This document shows positions 7,063 through 15,057 of a DNA stretch of 33,312 nt, piece after piece; position 1 is the stretch's first letter; every line of letters starts with the position of its first letter. Source of the stretch: Bradyrhizobium sp. 139 (lineage in GTDB: Bacteria; Pseudomonadota; Alphaproteobacteria; Rhizobiales; Xanthobacteraceae); the NCBI RefSeq assembly GCF_023074175.1, contig NZ_JADPKS010000153.1:1-33312 (forward strand). The letters run 5' to 3'. The translations under genes were made by a program, and so were the position numbers. The notes beneath the pieces were generated by a model. It did no database searches. It saw only the letters and a program-made list of their open reading frames with translations, and was not told where the DNA came from.

Positions 7063-7536
7063 ATGCAGATCCGCACCGGCGACACCTTTGATCCGCGCGT
7101 CATCGCGCTGCTCGACCATCACGTCACGGCGGCGCGGGCGCAGACTGCGCCGGGCAGCGCCCATGCGCTCGATCTCTCCGGGCTGCGCGCGCCCGACATC
7201 GCGTTCTGGACCGCCTGGGAGGGTGAGATGCTGGTCGCCGTCGGCGCGCTGAAGACGCTCTCGTCCGAGCACGGCGAGGTGAAGTCGATGCACACGCTTC
7301 AGACCACGCGCCGGCGCGGCTTTGGCGGGCGGATGCTCCGCCACATCGTCACTGAAGCCCGCGCGCGCGGCATGACGAGGCTCAGCCTCGAGACCGGCTC
7401 CTGGGACTATTTCAAGCCGGCGCACGCGCTCTACCGCGCGCACGGTTTCGTTCCCTGCGGTCCGTTCGAGGGCTATGTCGAAGATCCCAATAGCTTGTTC
7501 CTGACCTTGGATCTGTCGCCGCCGGCGGGCCGCTAG
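7063..7536 (+). CDS. GNAT family N-acetyltransferase
   Basis: A 157-residue acetyl-CoA-dependent acetyltransferase. The acetyl-CoA pyrophosphate-binding motif A is TRRRGFGGRMLRHIVTEA (R-x-x-G-x-G/A form), followed by ARGMTRLSLETGSWDYF and the motif B region ALYRAHGFVPCGPFEGY. The latter resembles the YiaC/PhnO-like small GNATs. Substrate is unknown. ATG 7063 is chosen over ATG 7036 because GGAG lies at 7047-7050 and nothing similar precedes 7036. Its end faces the DUF1003 gene with one base between the stops. Confidence 0.88.
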   Translation: MQIRTGDTFDPRVIALLDHHVTAARAQTAPGSAHALDLSGLRAPDIAFWTAWEGEMLVAVGALKTLSSEHGEVKSMHTLQTTRRRGFGGRMLRHIVTEARARGMTRLSLETGSWDYFKPAHALYRAHGFVPCGPFEGYVEDPNSLFLTLDLSPPAGR

Positions 7537-7537
7537 C

Positions 7538-8065
7538 TCAGGGGCGCGTCTCCTCGATCTTGTCGAGCACGCGCTCGGGGGCGATGTCCCGGGCTGCCTC
7601 CTCCAGATCGCGCTTCGAGTCCGGCCTGACGTCGAGTCGCTCGGCGATCTGCGTGAGGAGGCGGGCGACCTTGGTCAGCTCGTGCTCGGCGAGCAGGCCG
7701 ATCTGGAGGTCGAGATCGGCGCGCTTGTCCGCCGCTGCGGTCATGCGGTTCTGTGAGATCAGCACGAATGTCGACAGGAAGATCGCCTCCACCGAGGCGA
7801 CCATTGCCAGCACCACGAAGCTCTCGTCCCAAGCCGGAATGCCCGGCAGCCAATGCAAATTGGCGATGATCCAGAAGCCGAAAATGGCGAGGTGCAGGTA
7901 GACAAACGTCATGCTGCCGGTGAAGGCCGTGATCGCATCGGCGACTTTGTCCCGGCTCTTGGCCGCACGCTGCTCCCGGCGGCGGCGCTCGACCAGGGCC
8001 CGGATGTTGCGCTCGAGCGTCGGGCTCAGCCCTTCGCCGGGATCATGGGTGATGTCGTTACGCAC
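7538..8065 (-). CDS. DUF1003 membrane protein
   Basis: A 175-residue protein with two closely spaced transmembrane helices (FVYLHLAIFGFWIIANL and SFVVLAMVASVEAIFLSTFV). ISQNRMTAAADKRADLDLQI and a charged C-terminal helix follow, which is the standard layout of the DUF1003 family. Function of the family is unknown. The start is GTG 8063-8065, with no strong ribosome-binding site visible. A short overlapping ORF with a good one lies across this start (8026-8124), so translational coupling is possible. It is divergent from the lacI-type gene. Confidence 0.88.
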   Translation of the reverse strand: MRNDITHDPGEGLSPTLERNIRALVERRRREQRAAKSRDKVADAITAFTGSMTFVYLHLAIFGFWIIANLHWLPGIPAWDESFVVLAMVASVEAIFLSTFVLISQNRMTAAADKRADLDLQIGLLAEHELTKVARLLTQIAERLDVRPDSKRDLEEAARDIAPERVLDKIEETRP

Positions 8066-8124
8066 GCCGCGGCAACGGCCGAATGGAGCAGCTGTTCCTC
8101 GGATTGGCCGGCGAAATAGTCCAT
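8026..8124 (-). other. possible 32-codon leader ORF overlapping the DUF1003 start
   Basis: ATG at 8122-8124 follows GAGGGG directly and opens a 32-codon frame starting MDYFAGQSEEQLLHSAVAAA and ending at TGA 8026-8028, inside the DUF1003 gene in another frame. It has a better ribosome-binding site than DUF1003 itself. It might be a coupled leader peptide, a remnant of another protein, or chance. Confidence 0.3.
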
Positions 8125-8174
8125 CCCCTCAAAATGAGTTGCGCACCTCAAAACACCTCTGTTAGCCTTCAACC

Positions 8175-9218
8175 ATGACCGATACTCTCACCGCGACCGC
8201 GCTGACGCTGAAGGACATCGCCCGCGAGGCCGGCGTCAGCCTCGCGACGGTCGATCGCGTCCTGCACAACCGGCCGGGCGTGCGGCCCGACACGGTCCGG
8301 CGCGTCAAGGCGGCGATCGAGCGCAACGCCTTCCAGCCGCACGTCGCCGCCGCCGAACTCGCCCGCAGCCGCGCCCGCCGCTTTGTTTTCGTGATGCCGG
8401 CGGGGCCGAACCCCTTCATGCAGCAGATCGAGGCCTATCTCGGCGAGATGTCGGCCTGGCTCTCAGCCCGCCGCCTCGGTGTCGAGGTGGTCGCGACAGA
8501 TGTGTTCGACCCGTCCGTGCTCGCGGCCGCGCTGGAGGCGCTGTCCGGCAATTACGACGGCGTCGCCGTGGTGGCGCTGGACCATCCCGGCGTCCGCGCC
8601 GCCATCAACGATCTCGTCGATGCCGGGACCAGGGTCGTGACGCTGGTCTCGGACGTGCCGTCCTCGCGTCGCCACCATTATGTCGGCATCGACAACATTG
8701 CGGCGGGGCGTACCGCCGGCGCGCTGGTCGGTCGGCTGGTCGGCCAACGGTCGGGCAAGGTTGCGATCGTCGCGGGCTCGCAGGGCCTGCGCGACCATTC
8801 CGAACGCATCTTCGGCTTCAACCAGGTGATGGCAACGGAATTCCCTGGCCTCAGCGTGCTGCCGGTGCTGGAAGGGCGCGACGAGGATGACCGTTCGGAG
8901 CAGGTTCTGGCGCGGCTGCTCGGCAGGCATGCTGACATTGTCGGCCTTTATAATGTCGGCGCCGGCACGCAGGGCGTCGCCAAAGCGTTGAGCGATGCCG
9001 GCCGCGGCAAGCAGGTGGTGTTCGTCGGACACGACGTCACCGCACTGACGCGCCGGCTGCTGTTGCAGGGCGTGATGGATGCCGCGATCTCGCAGAACCC
9101 CGGACATGAAGCGCGCGCCGCTGTGCGCGTGCTGCTTGCGCTTGCGCGCGGCGAGCCGATCTTGCGCGAACAGGAGAAGATCAGGATCGACATCGTGATG
9201 CGGGACAATTTGCCTTAG
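8175..9218 (+). CDS. LacI family regulator of the sugar operon
   Basis: A 347-residue repressor. Residues 11-60 are the LacI HTH and hinge (LTLKDIAREAGVSLATVDRV, then RPGVRPDTVRRVKAAI). The rest is a periplasmic-binding-protein-like sensor domain of the type 4 group seen with CUT2 sugar importers (RFVFVMPAGPNPFMQQIEAY, DGVAVVALDHPGV, IVGLYNVGAGTQGV). It probably binds the imported pentose or a derivative and controls the operon that follows in the same direction. The upstream spacer (8066-8174) contains two CCTCAAAA copies around GAGTTGCGCA, possible control sequences. The ribosome-binding site is weak. Confidence 0.9.
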   Translation: MTDTLTATALTLKDIAREAGVSLATVDRVLHNRPGVRPDTVRRVKAAIERNAFQPHVAAAELARSRARRFVFVMPAGPNPFMQQIEAYLGEMSAWLSARRLGVEVVATDVFDPSVLAAALEALSGNYDGVAVVALDHPGVRAAINDLVDAGTRVVTLVSDVPSSRRHHYVGIDNIAAGRTAGALVGRLVGQRSGKVAIVAGSQGLRDHSERIFGFNQVMATEFPGLSVLPVLEGRDEDDRSEQVLARLLGRHADIVGLYNVGAGTQGVAKALSDAGRGKQVVFVGHDVTALTRRLLLQGVMDAAISQNPGHEARAAVRVLLALARGEPILREQEKIRIDIVMRDNLP

Positions 9219-9243
9219 CGGCGGGTGGATTTCAGAACGGTCC

Positions 9244-9281
9244 GTTGCGGAAAAGGCGACTTTAAGCTCGCGCACCGCAAC
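9244..9281 (+). promoter_or_regulatory. inverted repeat before xylB, possible operator
   Basis: GTTGCGG (9244-9250) and CCGCAAC (9275-9281) form a 7-base inverted repeat 24 bases apart in the short gap between the LacI-type gene and xylB. The related GTTGCGC occurs upstream of the regulator gene. A site for the LacI-type protein is possible, but the half-sites are spaced more widely than usual LacI operators. Confidence 0.3.
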
Positions 9282-9299
9282 AGGCGAAAGGGAGGACGC

Positions 9300-10754
9300 G
9301 TGTATCTCGGTATCGACATCGGCACGTCCGGTGTGAAAGCGGTGCTCGTGAGCGAAGCCGGCGCGATTGTCGCGACGTCCGTGCGCGAGCTTGCGCTGTC
9401 GCATCCCGCGCCGCTGTGGTCCGAGCAGGATCCCGACGTCTGGGTTGATGCGGCGGTTGGCGCCGTCGACGATCTCGCAGCCCATCATCCGCGCGCGGTC
9501 GCACAGGTGCGCGGCATCGGGCTATCAGGCCAGATGCATGGCGCAACTCTTCTCGGCAAGGACGGACGGCCGCTGCGCCCCGCCATTCTCTGGAACGACG
9601 GCCGCTCGCACGCCGAATGCGTCGCGCTGGAGCGGCGCTACCCGTCGCTGCCCACGATTGCCGGCAATCTGGCAATGCCCGGCTTCACCGCGCCAAAGCT
9701 GCTCTGGGTCGCACGGCATGAGCCCGACATTTTCGCGCGCATCGCAAAGGTGCTGCTGCCGAAGGCCTATGTCCGCTACCGCCTCACTGGCGAGATGGCC
9801 GAGGACATGTCGGATGCCGCCGGCACGCTTTGGCTCGATATCGGCCAGCGTCGCTGGTCGGGGCTGCTGCTGCATGCCACCGGGCTCGATCTCCACCACA
9901 TGCCCCGCCTCGTCGAAGGCAGCGAGATCAGCGCAGTGCTCGCGCCGGAATTCGCGCGGCGCTGGGGCATGGCGAGGGATGTCGTGGTCGCCGGCGGCGC
10001 CGGCGACAATGCCGCGAGCGCGATCGGGCTCGGCGCGATCACGCCGGGCGATGCGTTCCTGTCGCTCGGCACATCCGGCGTCGTATTCCGCGTCACCGAC
10101 CGCTTCGCACCGGCGCCAGCTTCAGCCGTGCATGCGTTCTGCCATGCTCTGCCCGGCCTCTGGCACCAGATGGGCGTGATGCTGTCGGCTGCGGCTTCGC
10201 TCGCCTGGCTTGCCAGCGTGATGGAAACTCCGGCCGCCGCGTTGCTGGCGCCGCTCGGCGAGCGCGTCGACGGACCGAGCCCCATAAGATTCCTGCCCTA
10301 TCTCGATGGCGAGCGCACGCCGCACAACGATGCCGCCGCCAGCGGCGCCTTCGTCGGTTTACGCGGTGCGACCGGGCGAAGCCAGATCGTCCAGGCCGTG
10401 CTGGAAGGCGTCGCCTTCGCCGCGCGCGACAACCTCGCGGCGCTGGGCGCGGCCAGCGGGCCGCTTCCGGAGGTCGATCTCGTCGGCGGCGGCTCGCGCT
10501 CGCCGCTGTGGGCGCAGATCTGCGCCGATGTGCTCGGCATTCCCGTCCACCGCGTCGAGGAAGGCGAGGTCGGGGCGGCGCTCGGCGCCGCACGGCTCGG
10601 CCGGCTCGCCGCTACCGGCGAAGATCCCGCCGAGGTCTGCAAGCGCCCGCGGCGGCTCACGAGCTTTGTGCCCCGCGCAACCGTCACGGCGGCCTATGAC
10701 GAGGCCTATCGGCGGTGGCGCGAGCTTTATCCTGCGTTGAAGGAGGCTGTCTAA
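9300..10754 (+). CDS. xylB: xylulokinase
   Basis: A 484-residue FGGY carbohydrate kinase that phosphorylates D-xylulose to xylulose 5-phosphate. The N-terminal phosphate loop is DIGTSGVKAV (from residue 6). Xylulokinase hallmarks are GLSGQMHGA (residues 74-82), ILWNDGRS and the catalytic region AGGAGDNAASAIG (D236). The C-terminal FGGY domain has LVGGGSRSPLWAQICADVLG. GTG 9300 follows GGGAGG and gives standard family length; the ATG at 9225 would add 25 atypical residues. The stop TAA directly abuts the GTG of xylA, so the two are translationally coupled. Confidence 0.95.
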   Translation: MYLGIDIGTSGVKAVLVSEAGAIVATSVRELALSHPAPLWSEQDPDVWVDAAVGAVDDLAAHHPRAVAQVRGIGLSGQMHGATLLGKDGRPLRPAILWNDGRSHAECVALERRYPSLPTIAGNLAMPGFTAPKLLWVARHEPDIFARIAKVLLPKAYVRYRLTGEMAEDMSDAAGTLWLDIGQRRWSGLLLHATGLDLHHMPRLVEGSEISAVLAPEFARRWGMARDVVVAGGAGDNAASAIGLGAITPGDAFLSLGTSGVVFRVTDRFAPAPASAVHAFCHALPGLWHQMGVMLSAAASLAWLASVMETPAAALLAPLGERVDGPSPIRFLPYLDGERTPHNDAAASGAFVGLRGATGRSQIVQAVLEGVAFAARDNLAALGAASGPLPEVDLVGGGSRSPLWAQICADVLGIPVHRVEEGEVGAALGAARLGRLAATGEDPAEVCKRPRRLTSFVPRATVTAAYDEAYRRWRELYPALKEAV

Positions 10755-12077
10755 GTGAACGCATCAGCCAAATTCTTCGATGCAAGCGCGCCTGTCGCCT
10801 TCGGCGGCAAGGATGCGGGAAACACAGCCGCCTTCCGCTGGTACGATAAGGACCGCCTCGTCCATGGCCGCAGGTTCGAGGATCACTTGCGCTTTGCGGT
10901 CTGCTATTGGCATTCGTTGTGCTGGCCCGGCGGCGATCCCTTTGGCGGCGAGACGTTCCTGCGGCCTTGGCACCGCGGCACCGATGCGATGGCGCAGGCG
11001 CGCGCCAAGGCGGATGTCGCCTTCGAGCTGTTCCGCCTGCTTGACGTACCCTTCTTCACCTTCCACGACGTCGATGCGGCACCGGAAGGCGCGTCGCTCA
11101 GCGAATCCGTCGCCAATCTCGACGCGATCGCCGATCTGTTCGAAGAAAAGATGGCCTCGGCAAAGGTCCGCCTGCTCTGGGGCACCGCCAATTTGTTCAT
11201 GCATCGCCGCTACATGGCGGGCGCCGCGACCAACCCGGACCCCGACATCTTCACCTATGCCGCCGGCCAGGTTCGCGCCGCGCTGGAGGTGACGCACCGG
11301 CTCGGCGGCCAGAACTACGTGCTCTGGGGCGGCCGCGAGGGCTATGAGACGCTGCTCAACACCGATCTCAAGCGCGAGCTCGACCAGCTCGGCCGCTTCG
11401 TCTCGCTCGTCGTCGAGCACAAGCACAAGATCGGCTTCAAGGGCCCGATCCTGATCGAGCCGAAGCCGAAGGAGCCAACCAAGCATCAATATGATTTCGA
11501 CGTCGCCACTTGTTACGGCTTCCTCCAGCGCTACGACCTCCTGAGCGACGTCAAGCTCAACATCGAGCAGAACCACGCCATCCTCGCCGGCCACTCCTTC
11601 CATCACGAGGTCGCGCTCGCCGAGGCGCTCGGCGTGTTCGGCTCGCTCGACATCAATCGCGGCGACGATCTGCTCGGCTGGGACACCGACCAGTTTGCCA
11701 TGAACGTGGGTGAGCTGGCGCTGGTGTTCCACGAGATCCTGAACCGCGGCGGCTTCACCTCGGGCGGGCTGAATTTCGATGCCAAGATCCGCCGCCAGTC
11801 GATCGATCCTGACGATTTGATCCATGCCCATGTCGGCTCGATGGATGCCTGCGCGCGCGCCTTCCTCGCCGCCGCGGACATGCTCGATGCCGGCGTCCTC
11901 ACCGCACCGCTTGCGAAGCGCTACGAGGGATGGACCGGGCCTGAGGGCCAGGCCATTCTCGGCGGCCAGCGCTCGCTTGCCGAACTTGCTGACCGTGCGC
12001 TCAGCCCCGGCTTCGACCCGCAGCCGCGCTCGGGGCGGCAGGAATATCTGGAATCCCTGGTCAACCGCCACGTCTGA
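10755..12077 (+). CDS. xylA: xylose isomerase
   Basis: A 440-residue enzyme that converts D-xylose to D-xylulose, a TIM barrel needing two divalent metals. Residues and motifs match the long (class II, E. coli-like) form. FHDVD carries catalytic H104 and D107, and WGGREGYETL lies at 191-200. IEPKPKEPTKHQYDFD (metal E235, Lys237) and NIEQNHA (E271, H274) follow, then LDINRGD and GWDTDQF (D310, D312), and GGLNFDAK. Many homologues have NIEANHA in place of NIEQNHA. The start is GTG immediately after the xylB stop. The product feeds XylB and so the pentose phosphate pathway. Confidence 0.96.
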   Translation: MNASAKFFDASAPVAFGGKDAGNTAAFRWYDKDRLVHGRRFEDHLRFAVCYWHSLCWPGGDPFGGETFLRPWHRGTDAMAQARAKADVAFELFRLLDVPFFTFHDVDAAPEGASLSESVANLDAIADLFEEKMASAKVRLLWGTANLFMHRRYMAGAATNPDPDIFTYAAGQVRAALEVTHRLGGQNYVLWGGREGYETLLNTDLKRELDQLGRFVSLVVEHKHKIGFKGPILIEPKPKEPTKHQYDFDVATCYGFLQRYDLLSDVKLNIEQNHAILAGHSFHHEVALAEALGVFGSLDINRGDDLLGWDTDQFAMNVGELALVFHEILNRGGFTSGGLNFDAKIRRQSIDPDDLIHAHVGSMDACARAFLAAADMLDAGVLTAPLAKRYEGWTGPEGQAILGGQRSLAELADRALSPGFDPQPRSGRQEYLESLVNRHV

Positions 12078-12089
12078 GGAAGGCCGCCG

Positions 12090-12848
12090 ATGACGAATGC
12101 TGCAGCGACACCGGTCCTCGAGCTGACCGGCATCGGCAAGGAGTTCGGCGCAATCCGCGCGCTTCACAGCGTCGACCTGCAGATATTGCCCGGCGAGGTC
12201 GTCGGCCTGATGGGCGACAACGGCGCAGGCAAGTCGACATTGGTCAAGATCATCGCCGGCAATTTCCGTCCCAGCCATGGCGAGATCCGCTTTGCCGGCA
12301 ATGCGGTCCATTTCAACCGGCCCGTCGATGCCCGCGCCGTCGGCATCGAGGTTGTCTACCAGGACCTCGCGCTCGCCGACAATCTGACGGCGGCTGCCAA
12401 CGTCTTCCTCGGCCGCGAGCTGACGCGCAGGTTCGGTCCGCTCGCGCTGCTCGACCACAAGGCGATGGCGGCGCGCGCGCTGGAGCTGTTCGGCGAATTG
12501 CGCTCGGAGACGCGCCCCGACGATCTCGTCAAGCAGATGTCTGGCGGCCAGCGGCAGGCGGTTGCGATCGCGCGGACGCGGCTCTCCAACGCGCGGCTGG
12601 TCATGATGGACGAGCCGACCGCCGCGATCTCGGTCCGCCAGGTCGAGCAGGTGCTCGGCCTGATCCACCGGCTGAAGGAGCAGGGCGTCGCCCTCATGCT
12701 GATCTCGCACCGCATGCCCGACGTGTTCGCGGTGTGCGACCGCGTCATCGTGATGCGACGCGGCGAGAAACGCGCCGACAAGCCGATCCACCAGACGTCC
12801 CCGGAGGAAGTCACTGCCCTGATCACCGGCGCGAAGGAGGCGGCGTGA
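12090..12848 (+). CDS. sugar ABC transporter ATP-binding protein (single-domain)
   Basis: A 252-residue ATPase energising sugar uptake. Walker A is GDNGAGKST, the Q loop VYQDLALADN, the signature MSGGQRQAVAIAR, Walker B LVMMDEPTAA and the H-loop ISHRM. It has one ABC domain, whereas typical CUT2 ATPases such as XylG or RbsA have two in about 500 residues. This is the FrcA-like short form, which would work as a homodimer. It starts 12 bases after xylA, and its TGA overlaps the ATG of the permease gene by one base. Confidence 0.93.
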   Translation: MTNAAATPVLELTGIGKEFGAIRALHSVDLQILPGEVVGLMGDNGAGKSTLVKIIAGNFRPSHGEIRFAGNAVHFNRPVDARAVGIEVVYQDLALADNLTAAANVFLGRELTRRFGPLALLDHKAMAARALELFGELRSETRPDDLVKQMSGGQRQAVAIARTRLSNARLVMMDEPTAAISVRQVEQVLGLIHRLKEQGVALMLISHRMPDVFAVCDRVIVMRRGEKRADKPIHQTSPEEVTALITGAKEAA

Positions 12849-13930
12849 TGGCCATGCCCTTGGAGAGCCCAATCACCTTTACCAATATCGGCAAGACGAG
12901 GTGGTGGCAGCGCGGCATCTTCGCCTCCCAGACCGGCTATGTCCTGCTCGCGCTGGCGGTGCTGCTGGTGATCATGCATTTCGCCAGCCCGTATTTCTTC
13001 ACCGAAGGCAACATGCAGAACGTGGCGAAGAACTTCTCCTTTATCGCCATCGCCACCCTCGGCGTCACCTTCGCGATCATCACCGGCGGAATCGATCTGT
13101 CGGTCGGCTCGATGATGTGCTTCTCGGCCATGATCGCCTCGATGGTGATGACCGAGCTGTCGACGCCGGGCTCGCCCGCAGGCTCGCTGTTCGTGCACAT
13201 GGCGGCCGACGGCAAGACCGTGCTGGCCAATGTGCCGGGTCTGATCCTGCTGATCTCGGTTCTCGCCGGCCTCGGCGTTGCGCTGATCGCCGGCCTCGTC
13301 AACGGCTTCTGCATCGCCGTGCTCGGGCTGTCGCCCTTCGTGACCACGCTCGGCATGCTCTCGATCGTGCGTGGGCTCGGCTATGTCGTCTCCAACGGCC
13401 GCGGCAGTTTTCCGGGCGGGCCGGACGCCGATTATTTTTACGCGCTCACCTCGGGCGACGTGCTCGGCGTGCCCGTGCCCTTCATCTATCTCGTGATCCT
13501 CGCGCTGGCGATGGCAGTGGTGCTGCATCACAGCAGCTTCGGCCGCCACGTCTTCGCACTCGGCGGCAACGAGAAGGCAGCCGAACTCACGGGCATCCCG
13601 GTCGTGCGGGTGAAGATCGAGGTCTATGTGATCTGCGCGCTCGCCGCGGGACTCCAGGGCATCATCATCTCCGGCTGGCTCGGATCTGCGCCCGCCAACA
13701 TGGCGACGTCCTACGAACTCAACGTGATCGCGGCGGCCGTGATCGGCGGTGCCAACCTCGCCGGCGGGATTGGCGGTCCGTTAGGGGCTATCGTCGGCTG
13801 TGTGCTGCTGGAAGTGATCCGCAACGGCCTCGTGCTCGCCCAGGTCAGCTCCTACTGGCAGCAGACATTGGTGGGCGTGATCATCATCCTGGCCGTGCTG
13901 GTCGACCGCATCCGCTCGCGGATGATCTGA
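12848..13930 (+). CDS. CUT2 family sugar ABC transporter permease
   Basis: A 360-residue inner-membrane protein with about nine to ten hydrophobic segments. CUT2 permease motifs are visible: FSFIAIATLGVTFAIITGGI, IDLSVGSMM, GLVNGFCIAVLGLSPFVTTL and NVIAAAVIGGANLAGGIGG. The cytoplasmic coupling segment GGNEKAAELTGI contacts the ATPase. It begins at ATG 12848 in a TGATG overlap with the ATPase gene; an open frame back to 12734 is not needed. With the ATPase and binding protein it forms a pentose-type importer. Confidence 0.94.
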   Translation: MAMPLESPITFTNIGKTRWWQRGIFASQTGYVLLALAVLLVIMHFASPYFFTEGNMQNVAKNFSFIAIATLGVTFAIITGGIDLSVGSMMCFSAMIASMVMTELSTPGSPAGSLFVHMAADGKTVLANVPGLILLISVLAGLGVALIAGLVNGFCIAVLGLSPFVTTLGMLSIVRGLGYVVSNGRGSFPGGPDADYFYALTSGDVLGVPVPFIYLVILALAMAVVLHHSSFGRHVFALGGNEKAAELTGIPVVRVKIEVYVICALAAGLQGIIISGWLGSAPANMATSYELNVIAAAVIGGANLAGGIGGPLGAIVGCVLLEVIRNGLVLAQVSSYWQQTLVGVIIILAVLVDRIRSRMI

Positions 13931-13937
13931 AATGACG

Positions 13938-13985
13938 TCGTTCCGGGAGGGCAACGAAAATGCCGCCTGTCCGCTTCCCGGACGA
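13938..13985 (+). promoter_or_regulatory. stem-loop before the binding-protein gene
   Basis: TCGTTCCGGGA (13938-13948) pairs with TCCCGGACGA (13976-13985) with one bulged T, in the 94-base gap between permease and binding protein. Such hairpins often protect the binding-protein mRNA or end part of the upstream message, giving more binding protein than permease. No U tract follows, so a strict terminator is unlikely. Confidence 0.4.
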
Positions 13986-14024
13986 TCTTAAGAGGATGGG
14001 CGCCAGAGAAGGGTGGAGGAGACA

Positions 14025-14957
14025 ATGAGGAAACTTCTTCTTGCCGGCATCGCCTTCGCGATGATGGCAACGCCGGCGTTTGCCGCGAACTACCGTTTCG
14101 TGATCGTGCCCAAGGCGATGAACAATCCGTTCTTCGACTTCGCGCGCGACGGCTGCCTGAAGCGTGCAAAGGAGCTCGGCAACGTCGAGTGCATCTACAA
14201 GGGGCCGGTGGAACACGAGCCGGCGACGCAGGCGCAGATCATCCAGGACTTCGTCACCCAGAAGGTCGACGGCCTCGCCATCTCGGTTGCCGACGTCGCA
14301 GCCATGACCAAGTCGATCGAGGCGGCGACGGCCGCCGGCATCCCCGTCATCACCTTCGATGCCGATGCACCCGGCTCCAAACGCATTGCCTATATCGGCA
14401 CCAACAACAAGGAGTTCGGCGTCGCGCTGGGCAAGCAATTGCTGAAGCTGCGGCCCGACGGCGGCAAATACGCCATGGTCTCTGGCGGTCCGGGTGCCAA
14501 GAACCTTGCCGAGCGCGTCGACGGCGTCCGCGAGGCGCTGAAGGGCTCGAAATGGACCGAGGTCGCGGGCTCCCCGACGTTCTGCAACGACGATCCGGCG
14601 CTGGCGATCCAGCAAATGACGGATATGAGGACCGCAACGCCTGATCTCGCCGCCATCGTTCCCGTCGGCGGCTGGCCGATGTTCGCCCCCGAAGGCTTCA
14701 AGGCGTTCGCATCGAGGAACAAGAAGGATATCGACTCCGGCAAGTTCACGCTGGTCGTTGCCGATACGCTGAAGATGCAGCTCGAATTGCTGCGCGACGG
14801 CTATGCCAATGCGCTGGTCGGCCAGCGTCCCCTGGAGATGGGCGAGAAGGCGATGGACACGCTGCTCGCCATCAAGAAGGGCGAGAAGGTGCCGGAGATC
14901 GTCTATACCGGCCTTGATCTCGTGACCAAGGACAACGTTGCGCAGATGTTGAAGTAG
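14025..14957 (+). CDS. periplasmic sugar-binding protein of the ABC importer
   Basis: A 310-residue type 1 periplasmic binding protein (RbsB/XylF-like). The signal peptide MRKLLLAGIAFAMMATPAFA is followed by ANYRFVIVPKAMNNPFFDFA. Sugar-binding-fold motifs are VDGLAISVADVAAM, GIPVITFDADAPGSKRIAYI, GTNNKEFG and the late LVGQRPLEMGEKAMD. ATG 14025 has GGAGGAGA just upstream; an ATG four codons earlier lacks one. It captures the sugar outside the inner membrane. In this operon it comes after ATPase and permease instead of first. Confidence 0.93.
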   Translation: MRKLLLAGIAFAMMATPAFAANYRFVIVPKAMNNPFFDFARDGCLKRAKELGNVECIYKGPVEHEPATQAQIIQDFVTQKVDGLAISVADVAAMTKSIEAATAAGIPVITFDADAPGSKRIAYIGTNNKEFGVALGKQLLKLRPDGGKYAMVSGGPGAKNLAERVDGVREALKGSKWTEVAGSPTFCNDDPALAIQQMTDMRTATPDLAAIVPVGGWPMFAPEGFKAFASRNKKDIDSGKFTLVVADTLKMQLELLRDGYANALVGQRPLEMGEKAMDTLLAIKKGEKVPEIVYTGLDLVTKDNVAQMLK

Positions 14958-14987
14958 GAGCGCCGCCAGCCCCGCGCTCCTGCGTGC

Positions 14988-15020
14988 CTCTCCCGCTCGC
15001 GGTTTTCGCAAGCGGGAGAG
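14988..15020 (+). terminator. stem-loop after the binding-protein gene
   Basis: CTCTCCCGCT (14988-14997) pairs perfectly with AGCGGGAGAG (15011-15020), and the stem extends inward with GCG/CGC around a T-rich loop. No long U tract follows, so it may weaken rather than end transcription into the two downstream genes. It also resembles the CTCTCCC-type intergenic palindromes at 23464-23607. Confidence 0.5.
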
Positions 15021-15057
15021 ATGATTTGGACTGTTGGAAGGAAGACTGTTGTAAGAC

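Noticed and set aside
6437..7443. Minus-strand ORFs over tRNA-Gly, containing KGIEPSYAAWEAAVLPLNY and RESNPRMQLGKLPFYH
   Set aside because: These peptides are the antisense translation of the tRNA gene, a known source of false gene calls.
10764..12872. A 702-codon minus-strand ORF across xylA and the ABC ATPase gene
   Set aside because: It is the shadow of two clearly recognised plus-strand genes. High GC makes long antisense frames common.
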